From: Cohaesibacter gelatinilyticus
GTDB lineage: Bacteria; Pseudomonadota; Alphaproteobacteria; Rhizobiales; Cohaesibacteraceae
Direction of reading: 5' to 3'
Length of the DNA: 64,000 nucleotides
Assembly (NCBI RefSeq): GCF_900215605.1
Contig: NZ_OBEL01000002.1
Location: 700,774 to 764,773, forward strand
Made by a program: the position numbers and the translations under genes. How positions within the stretch are numbered: position 1 is the stretch's first letter; each line of letters starts with the position of its first letter. Below, piece by piece: positions 26,500 to 35,785 of the stretch. The notes beneath the pieces were generated by a model. The model was not told the DNA's origin, made no database searches, and worked only from the letters and a program-made list of their open reading frames with translations.

Positions 26500-27777
26500 T
26501 CATGGAGAGTTCGATCCATCTCCATCAAGGCGTGGCCATGCTTTGGGTGGGTAATAAATGGACCATTCCCCAAGTTGACTCGTTGCCGGTGGGAAGTTGT
26601 TATTGAACATGGTTCTGCCAATCGCCTGAACCTGCATCATCTGATGGCTGTCAGGATCCATATAGGATTGGAAGCCCTCCGGGTCCTCCGGCAAATTCAA
26701 CTTCAATCCTTCCAGGGCTACCCGGATTGCTTCTTTATCAGCAACGCCACCCGCCTGATGCACTGCTTGGGCGATGGCAAGAATACCAGTGTAAGCGCCT
26801 TGTGCCGCATAGCTTGGATAGCGTCCTGCTTTCTCGCGAAAGGCCTCAACAAATTCACGGTTGCGTTTGGTAGGAGGCCAGTTGAGATGATGACGCGCGG
26901 ACAGAACCATGCCCAATGGCATGTCATTGCCAAGCTCGGCCAGGATTTCATAATTGCCACCAGCATCAAAATTCATGATCTGGGTTTGATTGAACAACCC
27001 AAGCTGATTGGCCTGTTTGACAAAGGTCACCAGATCAAGCCCCCAATGACCGCTGACCACAATATCAATATCCGAGCGAGACAATTGCTGGATATAGGTG
27101 ATGAAGTCGGTCTCGAACAATTTGGACCAATATTCCCCCCGAATATCCAGTTCCATATTCATGGAGCTGAGAAAGGCCCTCAGATCTTCCCATGCCTGAT
27201 ATCCATAATCATAATCCGGTCCGATGAACGCGATCTTCAACGGTTTGTTTTGATGTTCGTATTTCTGTTTGATATATTTGGCCCCGGCCAGCATCGAAAG
27301 GCGGGTGCCATTATTGACGCGAAAATAAAACGGATGCAGCGCCTCGCTGATCAGGCTCGGCGAAGCATGATCCGTACCAATGAAAAAAGTCTCGCTTTCA
27401 CGGGCGCGCTCGGACACAGCCCGAGCTATATTGGAACTGACCACACCGCAAAGAAAAGCAACCTTGTCTTCTTCGATGAACTTGCGCGCAATCTGAATGG
27501 AGCGAAGTGTTTTGGAGCGCGTATCCTCTATGCTGACATCCAGCACTGGATAGGCTTTATCGGTGGAAGAGCGAAGGAAATCCTGCGCCATTTCAATCGC
27601 AATTGCACTGTCACGGCCATAAAGTCCGCCAGGTCCGGTCAAAGGATAGAGACACCCGACCTTGACCACCGAAGCAGGTCGGGTTTCGGCTTGCGCCAGA
27701 GAGGCATCATGGAAAACACATGTCAGGACCAAAATCCAGCCCGCAAACAAATTTCGCCTTATTGATGATCCCATCAT
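26500..27777 (-). CDS. Second periplasmic substrate-binding protein (AmiC/UrtA-like), linked to a two-component system
   Basis: 425 residues from the ATG at 27777 (ATGATG overlapping the regulator stop; the second ATG at 27774 is equally possible). Signal peptide with NLFAGWILVLTCVFHDASLAQA. Type I periplasmic binding fold: VVKVGCLYPLTGPGGLYGRDS, FFIGTDHASPS, an IAFIGPDYDYGYQAWEDLRAF hinge. It is the third gene of the kinase-regulator-binding protein operon. It is separate from the livK-like gene, so it may serve as the signal receptor for the kinase rather than as a transporter part; inference. Confidence 0.85.
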   Translation of the reverse strand: MMGSSIRRNLFAGWILVLTCVFHDASLAQAETRPASVVKVGCLYPLTGPGGLYGRDSAIAIEMAQDFLRSSTDKAYPVLDVSIEDTRSKTLRSIQIARKFIEEDKVAFLCGVVSSNIARAVSERARESETFFIGTDHASPSLISEALHPFYFRVNNGTRLSMLAGAKYIKQKYEHQNKPLKIAFIGPDYDYGYQAWEDLRAFLSSMNMELDIRGEYWSKLFETDFITYIQQLSRSDIDIVVSGHWGLDLVTFVKQANQLGLFNQTQIMNFDAGGNYEILAELGNDMPLGMVLSARHHLNWPPTKRNREFVEAFREKAGRYPSYAAQGAYTGILAIAQAVHQAGGVADKEAIRVALEGLKLNLPEDPEGFQSYMDPDSHQMMQVQAIGRTMFNNNFPPATSQLGEWSIYYPPKAWPRLDGDGSNSP

Positions 27778-29111
27778 GAAAGCCCCAATCGTTGCATGCG
27801 CCGCTTCAGGGCATGTCGAGAAATACCCAGTCGTTCTGCCGCCAGTCCTTTCTTGCCCCGACATTTCACCAAAGCATCCTGTATCATGTTACGCTCTACA
27901 TTATCCATGGAATCCTCGATTGAGAGCGGCACTTTTGGCTCGACATTGCGGATCTCGGACGGCAGCTGATCAATGGAAATGACCTGCCCCGGATGCAGAA
28001 TGGTCAGCCTCTCGATCAGATTTTTCAACTCACGCACATTGCCCGGCCAGCGATAGGAGGCAAAGAAGCTGCGCGTGGATTTGTCAAATCCGATTGGCGG
28101 CGTTGCAACCTCATCTGCAAAGCGACGAGCAAAATGCAGGGCCAGCAACTCGATATCCAGCTCCCGCTCGCGCAAGGGAGGAATTTGGATAGGCATGACA
28201 TTGAGGCGGAAAAACAGATCCTGTCGAAAGCATCCCTCTTCCACCGCCTCTTCCAGATTGCGGTTCGTTGCCGCAATGATCCGGACATCGGACTTATGAT
28301 CGCGCATCATCCCAACCGGGCGATAAGCGCGGGTCTCGATGAAAGTGAGCAATTTGGCCTGAATGGCCAAGGGCATCTCACCGATCTCATCCAGAAACAA
28401 AGTACCGCCATTGGCGATTTCCACCAGACCCCGGCGCTTGGAAACAAGCCCCGGCAAAGCACCACGCTCGGCACCAAACAACTCGGCTTCAATCTGGTTC
28501 TCGGGCAAGGTCGCACAATTGATTTCCACGAAGGGCACTTCCTTGCCGCTCCCCCGCATATGCAATTCACGCGCAACCACCGCCTTGCCCACACCGGTTT
28601 CCCCGGACAACAGCAATGTCTTGGCATTGCCCTCAGACAAGCGGTCAATCTGTTCACGCAAATTCTGGATCAGCGGGCTATTGCCAATGAAGGTGGCATC
28701 ATTGCTATAGCGTTCCCGCAGATATTGTATCTCTGCCACCAGTTGGCGGCGAGCATTCGTCTCTTCCAGAAGCAGGATCAACTCGTCCACGTCGAATGGT
28801 TTGGAGAGATAATCAACCGCTCCCATCTTGATGGCCGTCACCGCGTCCTTGGTATCATCAAAGGCTGACATCATGATGACAGACACATCCGGCATTTCCG
28901 CTTGAAACCATTCGAGCACTTCAAGACCGCCCATTCCTGGCATACGAATGTCCAATAGAACAATATCCGGTTGCTCGCGCTTGGCCTGGCTGCAGCCGAT
29001 ATGACCATTGTGGGCCTCGGAACATTCCATACCAGCCTGCCGCAAGGTGAAGGCCAGGGATTGCGCCAATTTGATCTCGTCATCGATAATCAGAACACGG
29101 GTCGCAGTCAT
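27774..29111 (-). CDS. NtrC-family response regulator lacking the GAFTGA loop
   Basis: 445 residues. Receiver domain with DD near residue 10, phospho-acceptor Asp in LLDIRMPG (about residue 55) and the KPFDVDEL lysine. AAA+ domain: Walker [13 protein letters not shown], Walker [14 protein letters not shown], arginine-rich [22 protein letters not shown]. Fis-type HTH at the end ([18 protein letters not shown]). The sigma-54 contact loop is GALPGL instead of GAFTGA ([12 protein letters not shown]). Family members with altered loops often act with sigma-70 instead. It overlaps both neighbours by about 4 bases. Confidence 0.9.
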   Translation of the reverse strand: MTATRVLIIDDEIKLAQSLAFTLRQAGMECSEAHNGHIGCSQAKREQPDIVLLDIRMPGMGGLEVLEWFQAEMPDVSVIMMSAFDDTKDAVTAIKMGAVDYLSKPFDVDELILLLEETNARRQLVAEIQYLRERYSNDATFIGNSPLIQNLREQIDRLSEGNAKTLLLSGETGVGKAVVARELHMRGSGKEVPFVEINCATLPENQIEAELFGAERGALPGLVSKRRGLVEIANGGTLFLDEIGEMPLAIQAKLLTFIETRAYRPVGMMRDHKSDVRIIAATNRNLEEAVEEGCFRQDLFFRLNVMPIQIPPLRERELDIELLALHFARRFADEVATPPIGFDKSTRSFFASYRWPGNVRELKNLIERLTILHPGQVISIDQLPSEIRNVEPKVPLSIEDSMDNVERNMIQDALVKCRGKKGLAAERLGISRHALKRRMQRLGLS

Positions 29112-30823
29112 TGCTCCAACTCCCGACTGCCATGTGGCACATCAACCAACAGGTCCTTCGACCCACCAAGCGGAAAGGAAAGAATGAAGGTGGTGCCAAC
29201 ATCTTTCTCGCTCTCAATGGTCATGCTGCCTTGATTGGTCTCGACCAACTGACTGGTGATGGACAGACCAAGCCCCGTGCCTTCGGTCTTGGTGGTAAAA
29301 AAGGGCCGCAATATTCTTGCCTTGGTATACTCATCCAGCCCGATACCAGTGTCAGAAACAATAATCGTTGCCTGGTCTTGCTCGCGAAAGGCCTGCAAGG
29401 TCAACAACCCGCCCTCTGGCATCGCCTGTATGGCATTCAAAGACAGATTGAGCAGGATCTGTTTCAGATGAGCGGGATCAATTCTGATTTCCAGAGTGGA
29501 ATCTCCCGATAGATTGACCGTGATGCCATTTCTATGAGCTGTGGAGGCCACAAGGGTTCGAATGCTGCGAAACACATCACGGATCAGAACTCGTTCCAGC
29601 ACTGGATCACTGGGTTTGGCATAATTCAGAAATTCTCCAATTGTCTTGTCGACACGGGTGATCTCCGACGAGATGACCGCATACATCTGTTGTCGATCCG
29701 GAGCGGTCTCTCCTCTGTTCAAGCCATGAACTGTTGTGGCAATTGTCGTCAAGGGATTGCGTATTTCATGGGCGATCCCCGCCGCCATATTGCCAAGAGC
29801 TGCACGCCGCTCCACATCCACCCGCGACTTGATCAAGCTCTCCAATTGTTCTCGCATGCGATTATAGGACCGCGCCAACATTCCCAGCTCTCCCGGCGCA
29901 TCCTCAGGAACCGAAACACCAAAATTACCGTTGGCCACCGCCTTGGCACCTTCATTGAGTGGCCAGAGATAACCGGATAGCCGTGACGACATCTTGAAGA
30001 ACAGCCAAACAAGCACCAGAATGGACACCAATGCCGCAAAAAGGAGGAAATAGCGGATTTGTGTTCTTGGCTCTTGCAGATTCCCAGTCCCCTCAACCAG
30101 CTGGATACGCCATCCGGGAAAGAATTGTCGCGATCTGGCCAAGACCTGTTGTGCGGCGGCTTTTGTTCCCACAGGGGTCAGTCTGATCCGGTCAAAGACA
30201 ATGATCTGGGGGTCATAGACATCAGGCTCCACCAGCGAGGCCACCTGCTCTGTTAGAGAGGCCAGTCTTGTCCGCAGGGTAACGAGACCAATTTTCTGAT
30301 GGTTCCTGATCACGGCCATACGAATGAGAAAATAGCCTGGTCGACCATTTTGTGGCAACACGGGACCCAGAACCTCCACATCACCATGCTGCACATAGGG
30401 GAGCTGGGTATAATTCAATGGGCGGGGACGAGCACGCAACGCCGGCACCGTCTGCAAGATCTCGCCATTGAGATCTGTCAACTCGATAGCATAGATATCC
30501 GGGCTCTCGGCTTCCAACAAAAGAATATCATGCAAGAGATTGGAGAGTCCCGGTTCTGGACCTCTGGTAAAAAAATCGCTGGTGTCAGGCAGATCAATGA
30601 TATTTTCCAACCGATTGACCTGCACCGCCATGAAATGGCTCATTTTGGCGGCAACCGCCTCAAGATTGGCATCAATCCGATTGGTGATCAGGCTATTGAG
30701 CAACGTGGCACTATATCGGTCATACAGCACAGCAATGGTGATCAACGGGATCAGGGCAGCGATCAAGGCAGCAAGCAGATATCGCCGCACAAGATTCAAC
30801 TTGCCCAACTCAATGGAAATCAT
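29108..30823 (-). CDS. Membrane sensor histidine kinase
   Basis: 571 residues. TM1 near residues 13-32 (YLLAALIAALIPLITIAVLY), a periplasmic sensor of about 225 residues, TM2 at FLLFAALVSILVLVWLFF, HAMP (LWPLNEGAKAVANGNFGVSVPEDAPGELGMLARSYNRM), dimerisation box AAGIAHEIRNPLTT with the phospho-acceptor His, then N box LNLSLNAIQAMPEGG, G1 SDTGIGLDE and G2 GTGLGLSITSQLV. Partner of the NtrC-like regulator (4-base overlap). The promoter region carries two 6-5-6 palindromes, so probably autoregulated. Confidence 0.92.
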   Translation of the reverse strand: MISIELGKLNLVRRYLLAALIAALIPLITIAVLYDRYSATLLNSLITNRIDANLEAVAAKMSHFMAVQVNRLENIIDLPDTSDFFTRGPEPGLSNLLHDILLLEAESPDIYAIELTDLNGEILQTVPALRARPRPLNYTQLPYVQHGDVEVLGPVLPQNGRPGYFLIRMAVIRNHQKIGLVTLRTRLASLTEQVASLVEPDVYDPQIIVFDRIRLTPVGTKAAAQQVLARSRQFFPGWRIQLVEGTGNLQEPRTQIRYFLLFAALVSILVLVWLFFKMSSRLSGYLWPLNEGAKAVANGNFGVSVPEDAPGELGMLARSYNRMREQLESLIKSRVDVERRAALGNMAAGIAHEIRNPLTTIATTVHGLNRGETAPDRQQMYAVISSEITRVDKTIGEFLNYAKPSDPVLERVLIRDVFRSIRTLVASTAHRNGITVNLSGDSTLEIRIDPAHLKQILLNLSLNAIQAMPEGGLLTLQAFREQDQATIIVSDTGIGLDEYTKARILRPFFTTKTEGTGLGLSITSQLVETNQGSMTIESEKDVGTTFILSFPLGGSKDLLVDVPHGSRELEQ

Positions 30824-30865
30824 CGGTTAATCGTCCTCCCATCCAGACAATAGCATCCCGAGCTT

Positions 30866-30882
30866 TGAGCGAAAATCGCTCA
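30866..30882. promoter_or_regulatory. NtrC-type operator, site 3 (kinase side)
   Basis: TGAGCG-AAAAT-CGCTCA, perfect 6-5-6 dyad, 43 bases upstream of the kinase start codon. Confidence 0.7.
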
Positions 30883-30894
30883 CACTCCACATTT

Positions 30895-30911
30895 TGAGCG
30901 CTTTCCGCTCA
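30895..30911. promoter_or_regulatory. NtrC-type operator, site 4 (kinase side)
   Basis: TGAGCG-CTTTC-CGCTCA, perfect 6-5-6 dyad. Centre 29 bp from site 3, nearly the same pair spacing as on the Liv side. Confidence 0.7.
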
Positions 30912-31046
30912 TCTGCATCAATTTCAGAGCCATCTCACTCTCAAACAGGATGATCAAAAAGCTCGCATGATTGAATGCTGTCCAGGATAATCAGGATGGC
31001 AAGAGCCAAGTCCAATCCGTCGCAGAATGTGCACGCATTTGCTGCG

Positions 31047-31814
31047 TCAGCCATCGCTCTGATTAAGCTCAAAGAAGCGGTTCACAGCTTCTACTCTGTT
31101 ACGGGCACTCAGTTTTTTATAGGCATTCTTGCTATATTCAGCGACCGTATTGGGCGAGATATTGCAGGCAATTGCGCATTCCTTGGTGCTGAGGCCCTGA
31201 CTGAACAGATAAATGACCTCGCGCTCGCGAGGACTGAGCTGCACATCATCCGAGATTTGCGGGGCCACCAAAAGCGAGCGAAAATCAGCCTTTCCATTGG
31301 CACTCCCGTTCACCGGACCATGGCAGATCTCCTCGATCCGGCGATGGGCGATCAGACATAAAAAGCGCAGAGGCTCCAACTGATCCTCAATCTTTGCCAG
31401 AAAGTCATCCCGCTTCAGCCTTGTACCCAGATTGAAGCCGCCATAGCGCTCCGAACCGCTCAGCCGCATGGGCAATGCGACACCTGAAATGAAGCCGGTC
31501 ACCACGCTGGCCTGACGGATGAACTCCAGCTCTTCCTCTGTTAGAGCCTCATAGCCTTGAGCAAATTCGATGCCGGTGAAAATCGGCTCATAGGAATTGC
31601 AGCAATGCTCGAAAAACGGATCATCCTTCACCTGGATCAGGTCATAGATCTGAGGAATATTCGAGCGCATGAGGGCCTCTTCGCCATCTGCGCCAATGGT
31701 CAGATAGATCGCATAGTCAAAGCCCAGATCGGACAAGGCTTTGAGCAACACAGCCCATAGCTCTTCCACGCTCTCCTGTTGCTCCAGCCGCGCAACCTCT
31801 TCCCAAATTTTCAT
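31047..31814 (-). CDS. LuxR-family transcriptional regulator (solo)
   Basis: 255 residues from the ATG at 31814, chosen because GAGGGAG lies just upstream; the frame runs on to 31889. The N-terminal part (SVEELWAVLLKALSDLGFDYAIYLTI) resembles the autoinducer-binding/GAF-like domain. The C-terminal LuxR HTH has LSPREREVIYLFSQGLSTKECAIACNISPNTVAEY. No LuxI-type synthase lies nearby. It is divergent from the VWA gene (78 bases apart) and may control it. Confidence 0.88.
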   Translation of the reverse strand: MKIWEEVARLEQQESVEELWAVLLKALSDLGFDYAIYLTIGADGEEALMRSNIPQIYDLIQVKDDPFFEHCCNSYEPIFTGIEFAQGYEALTEEELEFIRQASVVTGFISGVALPMRLSGSERYGGFNLGTRLKRDDFLAKIEDQLEPLRFLCLIAHRRIEEICHGPVNGSANGKADFRSLLVAPQISDDVQLSPREREVIYLFSQGLSTKECAIACNISPNTVAEYSKNAYKKLSARNRVEAVNRFFELNQSDG

Positions 31815-31892
31815 GCATAGCTCCCTCGATTTGGGGGGATGGACAATGACGCGCCTCTTTTTCATATCATTGTCGATCCAAGGAGTCATAAA

Positions 31893-34301
31893 TTGAATAT
31901 TTTTAAAATATCAAATCTGTTTAAGACCATAGTTCCGCTGACCTTTCTCTGTGGACCAGCCTTTGCCAATGACGCCACCATGTTCGTGTTCGATGCATCC
32001 GGGTCCATGTGGGGGCAGATCGAAGGACGCAGCAAGATTGAAACCGCCCGCACGGCATTCAGGGAAATTGGCCAGAATTGGCAAGGCAAGCAAACCGGCC
32101 TCATTGCCTATGGCCATCGCAGAAAAGGCGATTGCCGCGACATCGAAACCATCGTGCCTTTGTCAAAGGATGGATATGGCGCGGTGGCAGGGGCCATTGC
32201 ATCGCTGACCCCCAAGGGTAAAACACCCCTGTCGGCAGCTGTCCGTCAGGCAGCGGAACATTTGAAATTTGAAGAAAATGCCGCGACTGTAATCCTATTC
32301 TCCGATGGCATTGAGACTTGCGACGCAGACCCTTGCGCCCTTGCCAGCCAATTGGACACTCTGGGCATCGACTTCACCGCTCACGTAATTGGCTTTGGCA
32401 TCGCCAGCAAGGACGACAAAGCAAAATTGCAATGCATCGCCAACAATACCGGCGGCACCTATCGCGATGCATCGGACGCCGGGTCACTGAAAGACGCCTT
32501 GAACAATCTGGCAAAGGAACAAGCACCCAAAACAGAAGAGGAAGCGACAGGCAGCACCCAACTGACGCTGACACTCGCCCTTGGTGAGGGAACAGTCCGC
32601 CCCGATGAGGTCAGCTTTCGCGCCATAAATCAGAGGACCGGCAAGAAACAACTCCTTGGCAAATTGCAGGGTGCGGATCAGATCCTCACCGGCTTGTCAG
32701 CCAAACTGGCGCATGGTCACTATCAGATTGAAGCCATCAGTCCTGAAGGCAAGGGAAGTGTGGATGCACAGATCAATGGCAAGAGCAAAGAACTTGCCGT
32801 CCCATTCACCGCAGGTGCCGCCAGCTTTTCCCTGCTTGATCAAGGCCCCTATCAGCTTGGTATCGAGCATTCCTTCTTTCTGCATGCCGAAGGAGCGTTG
32901 CAATCCAATGCGGAATATTCGGTCCAACTGATGGATCCGGCAAACAAGACACGCATCGATCAGGAATATCGTTTTGGCTCGGACGGAGCTGGCCTTTCCT
33001 GGCATACCTTTGCCTCTCCCGCCAAAGCCGGTACTTATGAAGTTCAGGTCATACAGGACGGGAAAATCCTGTCCCGTTCACCTGTCGCCTATGTGGCAGA
33101 TCACACCCCCACCTGGACTGGCGATCTGGACGGAGCACCCGGCGGCAAACTGAAAGCTGGCATCACCGGCAATCTCTATTATTCCAATCAACTGGTCCTG
33201 CGCCAAAACGGCCAGGAGATCCAGAGCACAAGCCTCGAAAATCTGATCACTCCGCAAGGTCTGTTCCTGACTTTACCCGCACAATCCGGGACTTATGATC
33301 TATCCTATATCCATACTGATGCAGCAGATAACAGGGTCGAGACAAACCTGACCACCCTTCGCGTCGGCGATGTGACCTTGCCAGATGATCCGGACAGCGT
33401 CGCTGCACCAACTGACCAGAGCAATATCAGCGATAAGGATCGGCAGGTCTTTGAGGTAAAGAACACACCATCCACCGCAGACCCGGCAACCTTGCGCAAG
33501 GTGACACAAGACCAGATGAGCCATTATTGTGCCGATCAGGATCTCTGCCTCATCGATATTCCACGCCTTGGTGCCAGCAAAATTCCGCTCCTGCGCGGTT
33601 TCGGCCTGAATGGCGCAAGTGACGATGGCCGTGGCCGTCCCACTTTCACAGTGTTCAATGTCGAGAATGGTGAATGGCTGATCCATAACCCTACCTTCAT
33701 GCAACAGCTGACCGATTGCATTGGCTATGGTCCATCGGGTGAGCGCGACCCGGACCATGGCCCGACGGTCGACAGCATGTGCATTTTGCGCGATTCCAAT
33801 GGCCGCTCCGTCTATCAGTTTGAATTGCTGGAGGAATGGACATCCAACCGCCTTGCAGCAAGCAATGCAGCGATGGAGAAAAAGGCCAAGGCGTCCGGCC
33901 ATCTGGATGCCGATGGCCATGGCCCCGATATGGCAGATCTCTCTCAGAGCCTGTTTGGTGATTGGACCCTGACCACTCTGGATCAGAGCAAGCCTTTGGG
34001 TATGATCCGCTTTGAACCGACACAGAACAATGCTGAGACAACCGGCATGATCTCCTTGCAAAATCAGGCGCTGATCAGGATGCCACCGGTCGACATTGCC
34101 TTGCCCAAAATCACCCTTCAACGCGACGGAGCGGAAGGGGACGTCTATTCCATTCAGTTCGAGGGGGGCGAAGGCGCTCAAAAAACCAATGTTTTGCTAA
34201 ACAGACCCGGTGACTGGGACGGTCAAGCTCGGGAATATGTCGGTGTTCTGGTGACCAATGGATATAAGGCACAATTCAAGGTGCGCGCCTTCAAACAATA
34301 G
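31893..34301 (+). CDS. Secreted von Willebrand factor A domain protein, TTG start
   Basis: 802 residues from TTG at 31893, which has AAGGAGT at 7 bases. This start gives a clean signal peptide (TIVPLTFLCGPAFAND). VWA domain at about residues 25-215 with the MIDAS motif DASGSMW. ILFSDGIETCDADPC and FGIASKDDKAKLQCIANNTGG are typical of this subgroup. The remainder (about 570 residues) is unrecognised, with proline/glycine-linked beta-rich segments and an SLFGDWTLTTLDQ domain near the end. Probably periplasmic. The next gene, another secreted protein, follows 10 bases after. Confidence 0.82.
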   Translation: MNIFKISNLFKTIVPLTFLCGPAFANDATMFVFDASGSMWGQIEGRSKIETARTAFREIGQNWQGKQTGLIAYGHRRKGDCRDIETIVPLSKDGYGAVAGAIASLTPKGKTPLSAAVRQAAEHLKFEENAATVILFSDGIETCDADPCALASQLDTLGIDFTAHVIGFGIASKDDKAKLQCIANNTGGTYRDASDAGSLKDALNNLAKEQAPKTEEEATGSTQLTLTLALGEGTVRPDEVSFRAINQRTGKKQLLGKLQGADQILTGLSAKLAHGHYQIEAISPEGKGSVDAQINGKSKELAVPFTAGAASFSLLDQGPYQLGIEHSFFLHAEGALQSNAEYSVQLMDPANKTRIDQEYRFGSDGAGLSWHTFASPAKAGTYEVQVIQDGKILSRSPVAYVADHTPTWTGDLDGAPGGKLKAGITGNLYYSNQLVLRQNGQEIQSTSLENLITPQGLFLTLPAQSGTYDLSYIHTDAADNRVETNLTTLRVGDVTLPDDPDSVAAPTDQSNISDKDRQVFEVKNTPSTADPATLRKVTQDQMSHYCADQDLCLIDIPRLGASKIPLLRGFGLNGASDDGRGRPTFTVFNVENGEWLIHNPTFMQQLTDCIGYGPSGERDPDHGPTVDSMCILRDSNGRSVYQFELLEEWTSNRLAASNAAMEKKAKASGHLDADGHGPDMADLSQSLFGDWTLTTLDQSKPLGMIRFEPTQNNAETTGMISLQNQALIRMPPVDIALPKITLQRDGAEGDVYSIQFEGGEGAQKTNVLLNRPGDWDGQAREYVGVLVTNGYKAQFKVRAFKQ

Positions 34302-34311
34302 GAGAGATGAG

Positions 34312-34893
34312 ATGAAGACCCGTATCCTGATGGCCGCCCTTGCTGCCTTGCTGATAACAGCTCAGGCCAAGGCAGAGCAAAGCTATTGTCACTTGAGCGG
34401 TGATGCCCTGTCCAAAAAATTGCAGGAATTTCTTCCCGGCCAATGGCATGTCCATAACACCTTCGGCACGCTCAGCTTCAATGGCATAACCATGCCGCTC
34501 CCAAGTGGCAATGACAGCGTGGCCAATATCACGATTGGCGCTGACGGCCTGCAAATCAACGACTTGCCTGCCGTCGGCCCCTATGATCTGCGGATTATCG
34601 AAGATGCCAGATTCACTCTCGACCTTCCCTCTCGCCAGATCATGGAAGACGGCAAAGCCATGTTCGGCGATCAACCAAGCCTTCTGTCAGGAGAGGAAAT
34701 TCGTGTGCTGGCCTGCGGCGAGAAAACCCCGCAATTGCATGCCAAAGGCAAGTTCAAGGATCCTGAAGGCATGATCGATTTCGATCTCTATCTGTTTGTG
34801 GTCAATGAGACCACCATGTATGGCGTGGTGCGCGGCGAGATGAAAAAAATGGGCGGCGTCGCAAAACGCCTCACCCATTTCAGAAAGCTTTAG
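34312..34893 (+). CDS. Hypothetical secreted protein
   Basis: 193 residues from the ATG at 34312 (AGGAGAG upstream). Signal peptide MKTRILMAALAALLITAQAKA. The mature part has two cysteines (YCHLSGD and VLACGEK) that could form a disulfide and a beta-rich pattern. Not assigned to a family. Translation starts 10 bases after the VWA stop, so it is likely co-transcribed. The GQWHVHNTFGTLSF stretch recalls the GDWTLTTLD segment of the preceding gene. Confidence 0.75.
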   Translation: MKTRILMAALAALLITAQAKAEQSYCHLSGDALSKKLQEFLPGQWHVHNTFGTLSFNGITMPLPSGNDSVANITIGADGLQINDLPAVGPYDLRIIEDARFTLDLPSRQIMEDGKAMFGDQPSLLSGEEIRVLACGEKTPQLHAKGKFKDPEGMIDFDLYLFVVNETTMYGVVRGEMKKMGGVAKRLTHFRKL

Positions 34894-34912
34894 AGCCCAA
34901 GCCAGATATTCC

Positions 34913-35755
34913 TCAATCACGCGGCGCAATGATCTCATCAAGATAGGCATCAATCGGCATTTCCGCCCATTGTTCGCTATCGGTATGTTTCAGCGCCACA
35001 GCCACGCCTTGAACGGCTTTGCTCAACGCAGTGATGGGACCCGCTCCCATTGCCAGACGCCCGATGAACAAGCCAGCCAGCAAATCTCCGGTGCCTGCCG
35101 GTCTGACATCCATGCGCTGATTGCTGGCATGCACGCTTCCTTCGCTGTCAGCGTAGATGCTGGCAATCAATTCCTCATTGTCAGGAACAGGCACGCTTGA
35201 TGCCAGAATGGCCGGGACAGATAGTTTCTCCCGCGCGGCCTGTACCGCCTCAGCATCAGAAATCGCAATCCCGCTCAAGGCTTCCAGCTCGAATGCATTA
35301 GGCAACAGACAGTCTGTGAGCGGCAACAAGTCATCACGAAAGATCGTCTGCAATTCTTCTGGCGCAAAGAAACCGAGATCGCTGTCTCCCATCACCGGAT
35401 CACAGGCATAATAGAGATCGGGATTGATCTGCTTTGCGCGCTCCACAAATCTGGTAACAATCCTGGCCGATTGAGGCGAGCCAAGAAAGCCGCTCAGCAC
35501 CATCGAGGCCCGCTGCAAAAGCCCGCGCTCCTGCAAGCCAAGCAACAAATCTTCCAGCCAGACCGGCGGCAGCAGATCGCCGCGCATCGTGGCATAATGC
35601 GGATGGTTGCTCAAAAGCGCTGTCGGCACCTCGATCAGATCGATACCAAGAGCCCGCATCGGGCGCGCAGCTGCGCTGTTGCCCACATGACCAAGGCAGA
35701 CCTGACTTTGAATGGAAATGACCAACGGTCGCTGGGCGCGATCAGCTGTTTGCAT
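34913..35755 (-). CDS. pdxY: Pyridoxal kinase
   Basis: 280 residues. PfkB/ribokinase-type kinase fold with VISIQSQVCLGHVGNSAA at the start, the YYACDPVMGDSDLG metal/substrate segment, LPNAFELEALSG, and the late AGTGDLLAGLFIG anion hole with catalytic Asp. It phosphorylates pyridoxal. A MocR/PdxR-like regulator lies about 4 kb away, and several PLP enzymes occur in the window. Confidence 0.93.
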   Translation of the reverse strand: MQTADRAQRPLVISIQSQVCLGHVGNSAAARPMRALGIDLIEVPTALLSNHPHYATMRGDLLPPVWLEDLLLGLQERGLLQRASMVLSGFLGSPQSARIVTRFVERAKQINPDLYYACDPVMGDSDLGFFAPEELQTIFRDDLLPLTDCLLPNAFELEALSGIAISDAEAVQAAREKLSVPAILASSVPVPDNEELIASIYADSEGSVHASNQRMDVRPAGTGDLLAGLFIGRLAMGAGPITALSKAVQGVAVALKHTDSEQWAEMPIDAYLDEIIAPRD

Positions 35756-35785
35756 GTCTTTGTACCTTCCAGATCAGCGAGGATG

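Noticed and set aside
26326..27765. 479-codon + strand ORF opposite the second binding protein
   Set aside because: Antisense shadow crossing an operator region; no start signal.
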